Of a stretch of DNA of 21,108 nt, positions 13,664-20,594 are shown piece by piece. Where the stretch lies: IMG/VR virus record IMGVR_UViG_3300021356_000204, positions 1 through 21,108 of that record, one strand, 5' to 3'. The translations under genes were made by a program, and so were the position numbers. This DNA is from a virus. The notes under the pieces were generated by a model, which did no database searches, was not told where the DNA came from, and saw only the letters and a list, made by a program, of their open reading frames with translations. Each line of letters starts with the position of its first letter. The stretch's first letter is position 1.

Positions 13664-16510
13664 TTACCAATTATTTTGTACTATATTTACCCACTCATAT
13701 GTTGATGCGCCAGTTTGCATACACATATCTACATAACTATTATTACCAGAAGTTCTATATCTTAATGCTCCAACATTTGACGAGGAAGCTGAGTCTGAAT
13801 CATCTGCAACTTTTACGCTTCCATTAAAAGCACCATTACCATTTACATAAAACGGTATCGTAGGTTCGGTTGAAAAACTAGTGCCCAATCTAAATCTATT
13901 AGCCGGATAGCCAGTAGGCGTTCTGGAGTCATTAATTTCAATTCCTGAAAATCTTTGCGCGTCAGAGCCCCAGTCTCTACTCTCTACTCTTATATTTGAA
14001 GAGTGGTCATCAACTTGAACTACGTGTAGTATATTGCTTTTATGACCAGAAGGATTAATACGGTGAGCTGCATGCATTGCAACACCCCAATTTCCGTCAA
14101 TGGAATTATAAACACCAACATAACCACCCCCTAAATAATCACCATCAAAATCAAAAGTTTTATTATAAGTGCCCGGCGCGGTTGGGCTTTCTGAATATGC
14201 TGTTATATAATTAGGATTTTCCCACTGCATTCTTTTACCAGTAGGCGTGCCTATTAATATAGGATTAGATGCTGCTTCTACGGTTAGTTTTCTGGCTGGG
14301 TTAGTCGCCCCAATCCCAACTTTACCGTCATTAATTATTCTAATTGCTTCATTAGAATCGCTGTCCATAATGCGGGTTGCATACCCTTCACCATCCCAAT
14401 CGCCTAAAGTAAGAAGATCTGCGCCAAACTGGGCCCAAGGTTTGTTATCTATTAGATAGCCGTCTCCACCATTAGCATCAATTTCACCAGCAACTTCTAG
14501 AGCACGACCGGGTTGATTAGTCCTAATACCAAGACTGAGAGTTGAGTTATCCCAATATAAATTATTATTACCTGCTATACTGCTAGCGCTATCAAAAAAG
14601 CTTACCTGCCCAGCAGCGCCAGAACCTGTTATCTGATTTGTGTTTTGGGCATCAACGTATGCTTTAGTAGCCGCATCTTGCGCGTCTGTAGGATCAGTAA
14701 CATTTGTAACTTTACCGCCTACTTCTAATGCGCCTGTTAGCGTGGCGTTGCCATTGCTGTAATCTATTGTTAATCTTGGCGTGCCTGCTAAATTTACTAT
14801 AAAATTTTCATAATTACCATAAGATATATAAGAAGACGTATACGGGACAGCGACGCTTGCGGCTTGTAACTTAACGTTTTCTCCATTACCCCACTGCAAA
14901 TATCCTTGTGGAGGAGCAGTCCCGTTGTTATAAGTAGAAAAAATAGTATTCGAACCCTGCGTGTTAGTTTTGTTTAAATACAATTGCCCGCCGCTAGTAC
15001 CGCCGTCAATTCCAGTTCTCCCGTAAACTAATAATTTTCTGCCAGAGTAGTTAGTCGTTCCCCCTATAATAACATTTTTATTAACACCATCAATGTTTAC
15101 AGCCGTAGAGCTATCTATTACAAGGTTAAAATCATAAGACGTAGTTCTTGGTAACTCAATTTTTGAATTGCCGGTTTCTAATCTAACACCTTCATAGCCC
15201 GCTGTTATTGAATTAATCCAGGTTAACTTACCACCTGTTCCATAATTACCTTGATAAGTTGCACCTATTCCCCAAACCGGAACACTATTGCCTGTGTTAT
15301 TTAAAATTAACTCAGGGTTACCTGCCGCTATTGTAATATCAGATCCACTCTCAGACATTATAGAGTCTGTTATTGTATCTGTATCATACCACTTTGTTAT
15401 TGTGCCTGCAGTGCCAGATCCATCTACAGTTACGCCTGGAGTTTCAATTATATTACCATTAGCATCTACTGCTAATGTTTGAGTTGCTGTCCCTGCAAAC
15501 GTTCCGCTGCCATAGCTATTGAGCTGCACCGCCCCAGTTGATTCTGTAAATGTAATTGAGCTTGATTCAATGGTATTACCTGTTGAACCAACCCATATTT
15601 TACCAGGTGTTAAATTAGGTATATCGTTTGTTCTAAGTATAGATGATACAACAAACGTTCCGTCGTTAGATGTACTTACTCTACCAACCTTACCCATATT
15701 TTGAATAAGATTGCTTCCGGTTGGTTTTGTTAAAGTAAGTGCGGCTCCAGTTGTACCGCTTGCTTTTACATATATAACATCGTTAGCTAAAGGCGTTTGG
15801 CCGTCTATTGGCGAAGTAATTAAATTTCTCAATTTACCTGTAACAACCGCAAAGCCTTCTTCGTTTATTCCTAAATCTTGTTTTAATAATCCTACAGCAG
15901 GCATTTTTGCCGCGTTAGAAGCATCAGCTAGTTGAACCTCTAATCTGCCGGAAGCGCCTACGGATCCAGATATATACACAGGGTCACCTTTTGTTAAGGC
16001 TGATCCTTGCAAGTTTTTAACAGGAACTTCTACAACCTCTGCAGACCCTACGGCTATATCAGTTAAATCTGTAAATGTAAGCTCTCCATTTGCATCTGAT
16101 ACCAAAATTTGATCAGCGTCGCCCAGTGTATTAGTTGTATCTTTTATAGGGCCGTTTAAATAAAGTGTGCCATTTTGTGTTATTAAGTCCGCACTTTCGT
16201 CACCTAAATTTACATTGCCATTAAAATCCGCAGTACCCTCGACTTCTATATTTGTGCTAAAGGTAGCATCACTGGTTACAGTCATAGCTCCCGCTACTCC
16301 TATGCTGGCTCCGCTTTGTGTTATTATAGAATCAGTAAGAGCCACTCCCGTAGCGTCAAACATTGGGATAGTATACGGCGTGCCGTTTATAAAATCATCA
16401 AATAGATTATCAACTGTAATATGTATGTTTTGGTTACCGTCGTACCCAACTAAATACATACCCGCCGTGTGGTCGGTCCTTAAATTAAACTGTGAAAACT
16501 TTATTGCCAT
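13664..16510 (-). CDS. Long tail fibre or spike protein
   Basis: This is the largest protein in the window, 948 residues. Residues 1-41 form a small N-terminal domain (MAIKFSQF..., MYLVGYDG, ITVDNLFDDFI) shared in outline with the two upstream fibre proteins. Residues 155-312 form a compact conserved module: VPVKNLQGSALTKGDPVYIS, VGLLKQDL, LRNLITSP, NLIQNMGKVGRVS and ILRTNDIPNLTPGKIWVG. The shaft then has repeats such as TDSIITQSG (59-67) and TDSIMSESG (381-389), the phage-fibre motif ATKAYVDAQ at 614-622 and 'GIGATNPARKLTVE'-type blocks. The C-terminus ends EWVNIVQNNW and lacks a peptidase S74 chaperone domain. It would be trimeric and bind the host surface. Confidence 0.9.
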   Translation of the reverse strand: MAIKFSQFNLRTDHTAGMYLVGYDGNQNIHITVDNLFDDFINGTPYTIPMFDATGVALTDSIITQSGASIGVAGAMTVTSDATFSTNIEVEGTADFNGNVNLGDESADLITQNGTLYLNGPIKDTTNTLGDADQILVSDANGELTFTDLTDIAVGSAEVVEVPVKNLQGSALTKGDPVYISGSVGASGRLEVQLADASNAAKMPAVGLLKQDLGINEEGFAVVTGKLRNLITSPIDGQTPLANDVIYVKASGTTGAALTLTKPTGSNLIQNMGKVGRVSTSNDGTFVVSSILRTNDIPNLTPGKIWVGSTGNTIESSSITFTESTGAVQLNSYGSGTFAGTATQTLAVDANGNIIETPGVTVDGSGTAGTITKWYDTDTITDSIMSESGSDITIAAGNPELILNNTGNSVPVWGIGATYQGNYGTGGKLTWINSITAGYEGVRLETGNSKIELPRTTSYDFNLVIDSSTAVNIDGVNKNVIIGGTTNYSGRKLLVYGRTGIDGGTSGGQLYLNKTNTQGSNTIFSTYNNGTAPPQGYLQWGNGENVKLQAASVAVPYTSSYISYGNYENFIVNLAGTPRLTIDYSNGNATLTGALEVGGKVTNVTDPTDAQDAATKAYVDAQNTNQITGSGAAGQVSFFDSASSIAGNNNLYWDNSTLSLGIRTNQPGRALEVAGEIDANGGDGYLIDNKPWAQFGADLLTLGDWDGEGYATRIMDSDSNEAIRIINDGKVGIGATNPARKLTVEAASNPILIGTPTGKRMQWENPNYITAYSESPTAPGTYNKTFDFDGDYLGGGYVGVYNSIDGNWGVAMHAAHRINPSGHKSNILHVVQVDDHSSNIRVESRDWGSDAQRFSGIEINDSRTPTGYPANRFRLGTSFSTEPTIPFYVNGNGAFNGSVKVADDSDSASSSNVGALRYRTSGNNSYVDMCMQTGASTYEWVNIVQNNW

Positions 16511-16513
16511 TTG

Positions 16514-16726
16514 TTATGATCTATTTGTATAATGTAATGCATCATTGTAGCCCTCTGTGATCATTGTTGGATAACGGTCACCTGGAGGCCACGAACCTTC
16601 TTCTGCTATAATCTCGATAGGCGGATCAGCTGTGCCTAACTCGGTAATCATTTCAAGGGAATTCATATTGCCATGATCATAAAGATCCTGGTCAATAATT
16701 AACCCCATTTGATTGTGAATAGCCAT
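16514..16726 (-). CDS. Hypothetical fibre-region protein, 70 residues
   Basis: This short protein between two fibre-region genes is not one I recognise. It is Asp/Glu-rich with MAIHNQMGLIIDQDLYDHGN, a middle with TELGTADPPIEIIAEEGSWP, a Pro/Gly turn and a C-terminal RYPTMITEGYNDALHYTNRS. It has no Cys, membrane segment or enzymatic motif. The spacing is one base after the upstream stop and three bases before the 948-residue fibre ATG, which strongly suggests co-expression with that fibre. It could be a fibre adaptor or attachment protein; the sequence does not decide. Confidence 0.75.
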   Translation of the reverse strand: MAIHNQMGLIIDQDLYDHGNMNSLEMITELGTADPPIEIIAEEGSWPPGDRYPTMITEGYNDALHYTNRS

Positions 16727-16727
16727 A

Positions 16728-16982
16728 TTATCTTAAATATCCTCTTACAGGCATTGCAACTAAATTTGTAGCTGTAGTATCGGTAGCGTATACTTTGCGT
16801 ATTTGCACCGGCACAAATTGCCCATTGTTTAAATTATAAAATGTAATATCAGAACCCGCGCGCGTTTGCACTTTAACATGCCCTCCGACACCTACATAAA
16901 GCACGCTAACGTTTAAAAGATCGCTAGTGTCGCTCGGTGTTACGGCTACCGCATCAGTCGCTTGTATTATTGGTTGACTCAT
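16728..16982 (-). CDS. Small beta-rich virion protein
   Basis: The 84-residue protein appears to be a single beta domain: SDTSDLLNVSVLYVGVGGHV, KVQTRAGSDITFYNLNNGQF and VPVQIRKVYATDTTATNLVA. The pattern 'LYVG-x-GG-x-VKV...G-x-DITF...F-x-PVQ-x-x-x-V-x-AT-x-TTAT' is one I recall from many phages, where small proteins of this type lie in the structural region, often near tail genes; the exact role is unknown. Its ATG is 29 bases inside the end of the 287-residue fibre gene; no other Met precedes Leu22, and starting later would remove the conserved part. It ends one base before the next gene. Confidence 0.8.
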   Translation of the reverse strand: MSQPIIQATDAVAVTPSDTSDLLNVSVLYVGVGGHVKVQTRAGSDITFYNLNNGQFVPVQIRKVYATDTTATNLVAMPVRGYLR

Positions 16983-17817
16983 CTTGTGTTTGTATTTGTG
17001 ATTCTAATGCTTCAATTCTTGCAAGTAAAGCATCAATTATATTTTGATTGTCTTTAATTCCGGTAACTCGCCCATATTGGTCTACAGTTACACTTGCAAA
17101 TTCGTACCGCCCAACTTTTACATTTGGCACACGCGCAGGGCGTATACTGACTACATCGCCTTTTTCTGATAATGATGTAAGCAAGTATGTTTCGTCTAAT
17201 GATATAACATTATTTACGGTGCCCCCGACTTTTCCGAGATATTCAACTGTTAAGTCGGATCCGACCAGTTTGGTCGTAATACCGTTTCCTCCTTTAATAT
17301 TTATATTACCTTCTTCTGTAATAATATTTTTTGAACCATAATCATCTGAAACGGTAATTCCTGTAACAGTACCTTCATTATTAGTGTACGGAAGTTCAGT
17401 TATATGTAGCTTACCAACTTTGCTAGTTAATTTGTCTTGAACTAAAAACTCTACATTATTAATTGAAGATTTATATTTTTTAGCTCCTTCTACTATATTG
17501 CCAGCACCTTCGTATTTAAGGCTGATTACTGTATTTCTGTCAGTTGTTACACTTTTAATCGCGCCCACGCTTTCTACACTTAATATAGCGTCTTCAATAC
17601 TTGGGCCACTTATTGTTAAGGTGTTATTTTTCCAGCCAAGGGTATATTCATTGTCTGTGTTACTTACTGCAAAATTATCCAATGTATTAATTGAATCTTT
17701 AGCAGCTGCAACAACGCTGGCCATTGTTATTTTTTTAGTTTTACCCTTCGGAGTAACCCCTAAAAAATGATCGCCTGAAGCAACCGCGCCGGAAGGAAAA
17801 CTACTTAATTTTGCCAT
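16954..17817 (-). CDS. Tail-fibre-like protein, 287 residues
   Basis: The N-terminus MAKLSSFPSGAVASGDHFLG with VTPKGKTKKITMASVVAAA follows the same plan as the N-terminal domains of the 446- and 948-residue fibre proteins, so the three probably attach to the same virion site. The rest is beta-rich with Gly/Asn turns (LDNFAVSNTDNEYTLGWKNN, GVVS-like strands, ITVSDDYGSKNIITEEGNIN). The C-terminus forms a short coiled coil, ALLARIEALESQIQTQ (about 263-278), followed by a Ser/Thr/Asn tail, which may trimerise or bind a partner. It is ten bases after the upstream fibre and overlaps the next gene by 29 bases. Confidence 0.8.
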   Translation of the reverse strand: MAKLSSFPSGAVASGDHFLGVTPKGKTKKITMASVVAAAKDSINTLDNFAVSNTDNEYTLGWKNNTLTISGPSIEDAILSVESVGAIKSVTTDRNTVISLKYEGAGNIVEGAKKYKSSINNVEFLVQDKLTSKVGKLHITELPYTNNEGTVTGITVSDDYGSKNIITEEGNINIKGGNGITTKLVGSDLTVEYLGKVGGTVNNVISLDETYLLTSLSEKGDVVSIRPARVPNVKVGRYEFASVTVDQYGRVTGIKDNQNIIDALLARIEALESQIQTQDESTNNTSD

Positions 17818-17827
17818 ATTAATATTT

Positions 17828-19168
17828 TTAACTTAGATCTATAATTCTATAAGTAAATGTTACAATAAAATCCCTATCGCCCGCCGTAATATTAACTGCA
17901 CTAAGCGAGCTTGCTCTGGCTAATATTATATCCGCGCCAGTAGCGCCAGTAGATCCATAATTTGTAGATGTATCTTTAAACCTTATTCCAAACGGGAAAG
18001 AAGTGCTGGTAAGTAGGTTTTGTTCTATAGAATAGGAGGTGGCATATTGATAAAGATTTGTAGTATCTGGATAAATTGCAAGGTTTTGATTTCCACTAAA
18101 TGTATAATTTGTTGTACCCGTGCTGTAATCTACAAAAGTTGTACATTCTATACCCAAAATACACATCTTATCTACGGGAACTTCAATTAAAGTAATTTTA
18201 TCGGTTCCTACCCCGTTAAAAGCATCCCTAAGTTCGTTTCCGGTAAATTTTCTATAAAAAGCTTGCCATGTGGTCGCTTGCGCTTGCCCTGCGTATTCTG
18301 GGATATTTAAAACCCCATTATTTAGCGTGGCAGCTCCAGATGTTCCATTTGTTGTCAAAGACGTCACTACTCCGCCGCCAGGTGGCACTGCCCAAGTATT
18401 GTCACCTCTCAAAAACGTAGTGGCGTCAGTTGTTCCTGTTGCGGAAAGATCCGCTGTTATAGTTACAGCACCGTCTGTTGCTGTGTTGGGGGTTAAGTTT
18501 ATAAACGAGCCATCTGTAGTGGTTACTGTTTCTACAATATTACCTGTTATGTCAATATCGTCTAACCCGGCTCTTGTGAGTGTTAGTGTACCACCGCTAA
18601 TTGAACCACCATCTACGTAGTTGTTAATTCCGCCACCACCAGAGTACTGTGGTATATTTAAAACCCCATTTAAAAAAGTAGCGGCGCCTGATGTTCCTTC
18701 TGTTGTAAGAGAAGTTATTGTGTCGCCTACAACGCTAAATGTTATTTGGTCAGTAGTAGAAACCTTGGCTGTGGTAATTTGAATATTGTTTCCTTGAGCT
18801 AACCTTATAGTGCTTGCTGGATATTGTGTTGAACCGCTATCATTAGATAAATATCTGCGTAACTGAAGATTAACTCCTGTGCCTAAAGATCCGCCAAAAG
18901 TTCCATCGCCAGTTAAAAAAGAAGTTTGTCCATATATAGTTACATTACCCGATGGCGCACTAAGATGTACAGTAGGTTCATTTGTTAGATAATCTAAACC
19001 TACAGATAAAGACGTTACCCCCGGCGCTCCTCCACCTTCATTAATATATGTTTTTAAGGTTTCTAACTCCAAACTTTTTGTAGCATCATTATTTGACGAG
19101 TCAGAAATGACAAAAAGATCCTGGTCTGTAACCGTTGTTATTAGTGGATAACTACTTATTTTTGGCAT
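17828..19168 (-). CDS. Tail-fibre-like protein, 446 residues, with internal repeats
   Basis: The first domain (1-42: MPKISSYPLI..., DQDLFVISDS, LELETLKTYI) is shared in outline with two other fibre proteins. The shaft contains two near-identical units, TSLTTEGTSGAATFLNGVLN (about 152-171) and TSLTTNGTSGAATLNNGVLN (about 269-288), each followed by IP-x-Y, plus the common fibre motif TFLRGDNTWAVPP at 251-263. Residues 300-446 form a separate beta-rich domain, from WQAFYRKFTGNELRDAFNGV to FTYRIIDLS, a likely receptor-binding or tip domain. It abuts the upstream small basic gene: TAA is immediately followed by ATG. Confidence 0.85.
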   Translation of the reverse strand: MPKISSYPLITTVTDQDLFVISDSSNNDATKSLELETLKTYINEGGGAPGVTSLSVGLDYLTNEPTVHLSAPSGNVTIYGQTSFLTGDGTFGGSLGTGVNLQLRRYLSNDSGSTQYPASTIRLAQGNNIQITTAKVSTTDQITFSVVGDTITSLTTEGTSGAATFLNGVLNIPQYSGGGGINNYVDGGSISGGTLTLTRAGLDDIDITGNIVETVTTTDGSFINLTPNTATDGAVTITADLSATGTTDATTFLRGDNTWAVPPGGGVVTSLTTNGTSGAATLNNGVLNIPEYAGQAQATTWQAFYRKFTGNELRDAFNGVGTDKITLIEVPVDKMCILGIECTTFVDYSTGTTNYTFSGNQNLAIYPDTTNLYQYATSYSIEQNLLTSTSFPFGIRFKDTSTNYGSTGATGADIILARASSLSAVNITAGDRDFIVTFTYRIIDLS

Positions 19169-19411
19169 TTATTCGTTTTTTGTTCCGTTCTTACGCGGGT
19201 TCATACCGCCTCTATTCCTATGCGCAGTAACAAAAGTACCAGTATAGTGGTCATAGTCCTTGCCGTCTATATTTCTACCAGCCTTTTTAGCTGCACGGCG
19301 CTTTTTTTGGCTATCTGCTCGCTTTTTCTTGCGGTCATCACTGTTAGCATACCGCAAATCACGTTCTTTCTTACGCTTAGCCGCTGCTGGAGATAACTTT
19401 TGCTTACCCAT
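19169..19411 (-). CDS. Small basic conserved phage protein
   Basis: The 80-residue protein is dominated by Lys and Arg (SPAAAKRKKERDLRYANSDD, RKKKRADSQKKRRAAKKAGR) and ends DGKDYDHYTGTFVTAHRNRG plus GMNPRKNG. I recall short phage proteins with the same helical basic half and 'GKDYDH...NRG' end, occurring near structural genes, of unknown function. It may bind nucleic acid or be an internal virion protein. It is the first gene of the minus-strand block, with the divergent intergenic region upstream and the 446-residue fibre gene directly after its stop. The ATG at 19411 is preceded by an AT-rich leader with no Shine-Dalgarno motif. Confidence 0.8.
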   Translation of the reverse strand: MGKQKLSPAAAKRKKERDLRYANSDDRKKKRADSQKKRRAAKKAGRNIDGKDYDHYTGTFVTAHRNRGGMNPRKNGTKNE

Positions 19412-19490
19412 TTATTGCATTTTTTGTATATAATACTAATTTACACGCTTTTTACCGTTTTTACACTCCTAAAAGCGACAATAGCTACCT

Positions 19491-19520
19491 ATTATATATA
19501 CCTTAAGAGGCTAACGTCAC
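19491..19520 (-). promoter_or_regulatory. Candidate promoter for the minus-strand block
   Basis: On the minus strand GTGACG (19520-19515) and TATAAT (19496-19491) are separated by 18 bases, close to a sigma70 layout; transcription would start near 19484 and leave a leader of about 70 bases before the ATG at 19411. Bacteroidota housekeeping promoters normally have TAnnTTTG instead, so the match may be to a phage or chance AT-rich sequence. The same DNA also forms the downstream half of a plus-strand TTTACA/TATTATATAT match, so orientation is ambiguous. Confidence 0.3.
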
Positions 19521-19745
19521 ATATTTTAGGTACCAAATAATTTAAGGGGGTGTGTTTTTAAAAAAAGTGTCAGATATTTAGAGTTTTGGGGTTATATACT
19601 CATTTTTAAGTTAATATAAAAATATAAAAACGTTTAAATTTTACCCGGTTCCCCGTATTTTTTCAGGTTTTTCTAGGATTTTTTGGCTTTTTCCGAAAAC
19701 GGCGCCTGGCCTGGAAACTATGCGCGGCACACGGCAACTACCCGG

Positions 19746-19770
19746 TGCATAACCCGCAGGGTGTATAGCA
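19746..19770 (+). repeat. Hairpin ending in GTATAGCA (copy 1)
   Basis: A 25-base imperfect hairpin: arms TGC-ATA-ACCC and GGGT-TAT-GCA pair over ten positions around a GCA triloop, with two single-base bulges on the 3' side. The 3' arm contains the octamer GTATAGCA (19763-19770), which recurs four more times to the right. It is followed by TTTTACAG, which contains the TTTACA box of the first promoter-like leader. Confidence 0.6.
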
Positions 19771-19771
19771 T

Positions 19772-19811
19772 TTTACAGCCCGAGCACGGTACTACTCCGA
19801 TATTATATATG
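19772..19811 (+). promoter_or_regulatory. Promoter-like leader 1
   Basis: TTTACA (19772-19777), 21 bases, then GATATTATATATG (19799-19811). The same two boxes at exactly the same spacing precede the genes at 20191 and 20595. An AT-rich leader of 17 bases follows before the ATG at 19829. TTTACA matches five of six bases of a -35 box, but the spacing is longer than a normal sigma70 promoter. Confidence 0.55.
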
Positions 19812-19828
19812 AATTTAAAATTAAAATT

Positions 19829-19990
19829 ATGAGTTACGAATCACCGAACCGCGAGTGGCTAATAGCCGAGATAGAGTCCGAGCTGGGCAACCCGATCGAC
19901 CTGAGTGCCTGGGATACCAGCGAGCTGGAGGACATGTACAACAACCTGGTCGGGTCAATGTATAACGGAATAATCTGGAACAGATGTTAG
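19829..19990 (+). CDS. Small acidic plus-strand phage protein, 53 residues
   Basis: The frame runs from ATG 19829 to TAG 19990. The product MSYESPNREWLIAEIESELG, NPIDLSAWDTSELEDMYNNL, VGSMYNGIIWNRC is acidic and helical, and I do not recognise it. Support comes from the promoter-like leader immediately upstream, a start context (ATTATGAG) identical to the two later plus-strand genes, and strongly GC-ending codons (GAG, CTG, GAC, AAC, ACC), unlike the AT-rich minus-strand genes. The stop overlaps the next ATG region by seven bases. Small early proteins of this kind often modify the host, but nothing here shows that. Confidence 0.6.
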   Translation: MSYESPNREWLIAEIESELGNPIDLSAWDTSELEDMYNNLVGSMYNGIIWNRC

Positions 19991-20139
19991 TCCGCATTGA
20001 TAAGCGCAACTGGACTGGCAGATACACCAGCACGGTCCGACACTTCCAGGGTCAGCGCCATCTGGATAACTACCTGGCCTACATGGCTAAGCGTGAGGCT
20101 ACAACTAAAGTAACTGGAGTTGAAGTTTTACAAGACTAA
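19984..20139 (+). CDS. Small plus-strand phage protein, 51 residues
   Basis: Starting at ATG 19984, seven bases inside the preceding gene, and ending TAA 20139, the product is MLVRIDKRNWTGRYTSTVRH, FQGQRHLDNYLAYMAKREAT, TKVTGVEVLQD. The layout of a short strand with Asn-Trp, then 'HF...HLDNYLAYM' helix and a final strand resembles small phage proteins I have seen without known function. It is basic and shares the GC-ending codons of its partner, suggesting they form one unit. The opposite strand is also open here, but that product would be Cys, Pro and Arg-rich and improbable. Confidence 0.6.
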   Translation: MLVRIDKRNWTGRYTSTVRHFQGQRHLDNYLAYMAKREATTKVTGVEVLQD

Positions 20140-20166
20140 TACGAAGTAAAGTAGATAATATAAATG
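20127..20166 (+). promoter_or_regulatory. Promoter-like leader 2
   Basis: TTTACA (20127-20132), 21 bases, GATAATATAAATG (20154-20166). Over 40 bases it matches leader 3 (20535-20574) at 34 positions, including the shared block ACGAAGTAAAG. The TTTACA box lies inside the last codons of the 51-residue gene. The gene at 20191 starts 24 bases after the second box. Confidence 0.6.
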
Positions 20167-20190
20167 TATAATAAATTAAATTAAATCATT

Positions 20191-20439
20191 ATGAGTACTA
20201 AAAAGAAAGTTCAAGACCTAATCAGTAAAAGATTCATCATCCGCAAGTCGTTAATCGGCAAGGGAGTAATCGTAAGCTTCACAGACTACGATGGCAAGAC
20301 GCATCGCTACAGCCACGATAAAGTCTACGAAGGTAACAAAGAGCGCTTCGACAACATGGCGTGCTTCAAGAAGTACAAGTATTACAGCCAAACGTTCGCG
20401 CTACCTAAGTTCGTGCGAGAGATGGATGAAATCATCTAA
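20191..20439 (+). CDS. Small basic plus-strand protein, paralogue A
   Basis: The 82-residue protein is basic and probably alpha/beta: MSTKKKVQDLISKRFIIRK, SLIGKGVIVSFTDYDGKTHR, YSHDKVYEGNKERFDNMACF and KKYKYYSQTFALPKFVREMD. Its neighbour at 20595 is the same protein with about 12 differences over 73 aligned residues. I do not recognise the family; a nucleic-acid-binding or host-modifying role is possible from charge and position only. It favours C- and G-ending codons (CGC, GGC, TAC, AAG), unlike paralogue B. It has its own promoter-like leader and is followed by a structured segment and two GTATAGCA copies. Confidence 0.85.
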   Translation: MSTKKKVQDLISKRFIIRKSLIGKGVIVSFTDYDGKTHRYSHDKVYEGNKERFDNMACFKKYKYYSQTFALPKFVREMDEII

Positions 20440-20486
20440 GCTGATGCAGCCAGGGTATTAAAAGCGGTATAACCGCGCCCTGGCGC
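20440..20486 (+). other. Structured intergenic segment after paralogue A
   Basis: Several inverted repeats nest here: GCTG-ATG-CAGC (20440-20450), GCCAGGG (20449-20455) pairing with CCCTGGC (20478-20484), and inside it GCGGT-ATA-ACCGC (20464-20476). GCGCC/GGCGC (20475-20486) offers an alternative fold. There is no T-run after it, so it is not a standard intrinsic terminator. It abuts the GTATAGCA repeat pair, as do the hairpins at 19746 and 20850. Confidence 0.55.
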
Positions 20487-20506
20487 GTATAGCAACGCGT
20501 ATAGCA
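20487..20506 (+). repeat. Twenty-base repeat with two GTATAGCA units (copies 2 and 3)
   Basis: GTATAGCAACGCGTATAGCA occurs here and again, identically, at 20922-20941. It contains two GTATAGCA octamers whose starts are 12 bases apart. The flanking bases differ between the two sites, so the conserved unit is exactly this 20-mer. The role is unknown; binding site, RNA element or replication iteron are possible. Confidence 0.8.
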
Positions 20507-20534
20507 AAATCACCGTACTTAACTTGTAATTCCA

Positions 20535-20574
20535 TTTACAAACCAAACACGAAGTAAAGAAGATAATATATATG
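20535..20574 (+). promoter_or_regulatory. Promoter-like leader 3
   Basis: TTTACA (20535-20540), 21 bases, GATAATATATATG (20562-20574), with the shared ACGAAGTAAAG block between them. The gene at 20595 starts 20 bases downstream in an ATTATGAG context. Here the TTTACA box lies in non-coding sequence, which argues that its conservation in leader 2 is not caused by coding constraint. Confidence 0.6.
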
Positions 20575-20594
20575 AACATTTAAAAATAGAAATT

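Larger units (their letters stand above)
19412..19828. other. Divergent intergenic region with promoter-like elements
   Basis: This 417-base stretch separates the minus-strand block from the plus-strand small genes and has no convincing gene. On the minus side lie an imperfect palindrome GTATTATATAC (19436-19426), double GTAAAAA (19464-19448) and a possible sigma70-like pair GTGACG (19520-19515) and TATAAT (19496-19491), 18 bases apart. On the plus side are TTTACA (19460-19465) with TATTATATAT (19490-19499), an element CTAACGTCACA (19511-19521), several T-runs (19660-19700), a GC-rich block (about 19700-19790) with the first GTATAGCA hairpin, and the first promoter-like leader. Confidence 0.6.

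Noticed and set aside
13664-13760. Peptidase S74 auto-cleaving chaperone domain at the end of the long fibre
   Set aside because: The C-terminal sequence (LRYRTSGNNSYVDM, EWVNIVQNNW) does not show the S74 Ser/Lys pattern and ends too soon.
19827-20033. Minus-strand frame of 68 codons
   Set aside because: Its product is an improbable Arg/Cys/Pro/Thr mixture, while the plus strand holds two overlapping genes with a shared promoter-like leader and a conserved start context.
20440-20506. Intrinsic terminator after paralogue A
   Set aside because: The stems are GC-rich, but no T-run follows; the next bases are GTATAGCA repeats.
19809-20583. Leader peptides starting at the ATG of each promoter-like box (MNLKLKL, MYNKLN, MNI)
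   Set aside because: The peptides are not conserved in length or sequence and the ATG is part of the probable promoter box, so transcription would begin after it.
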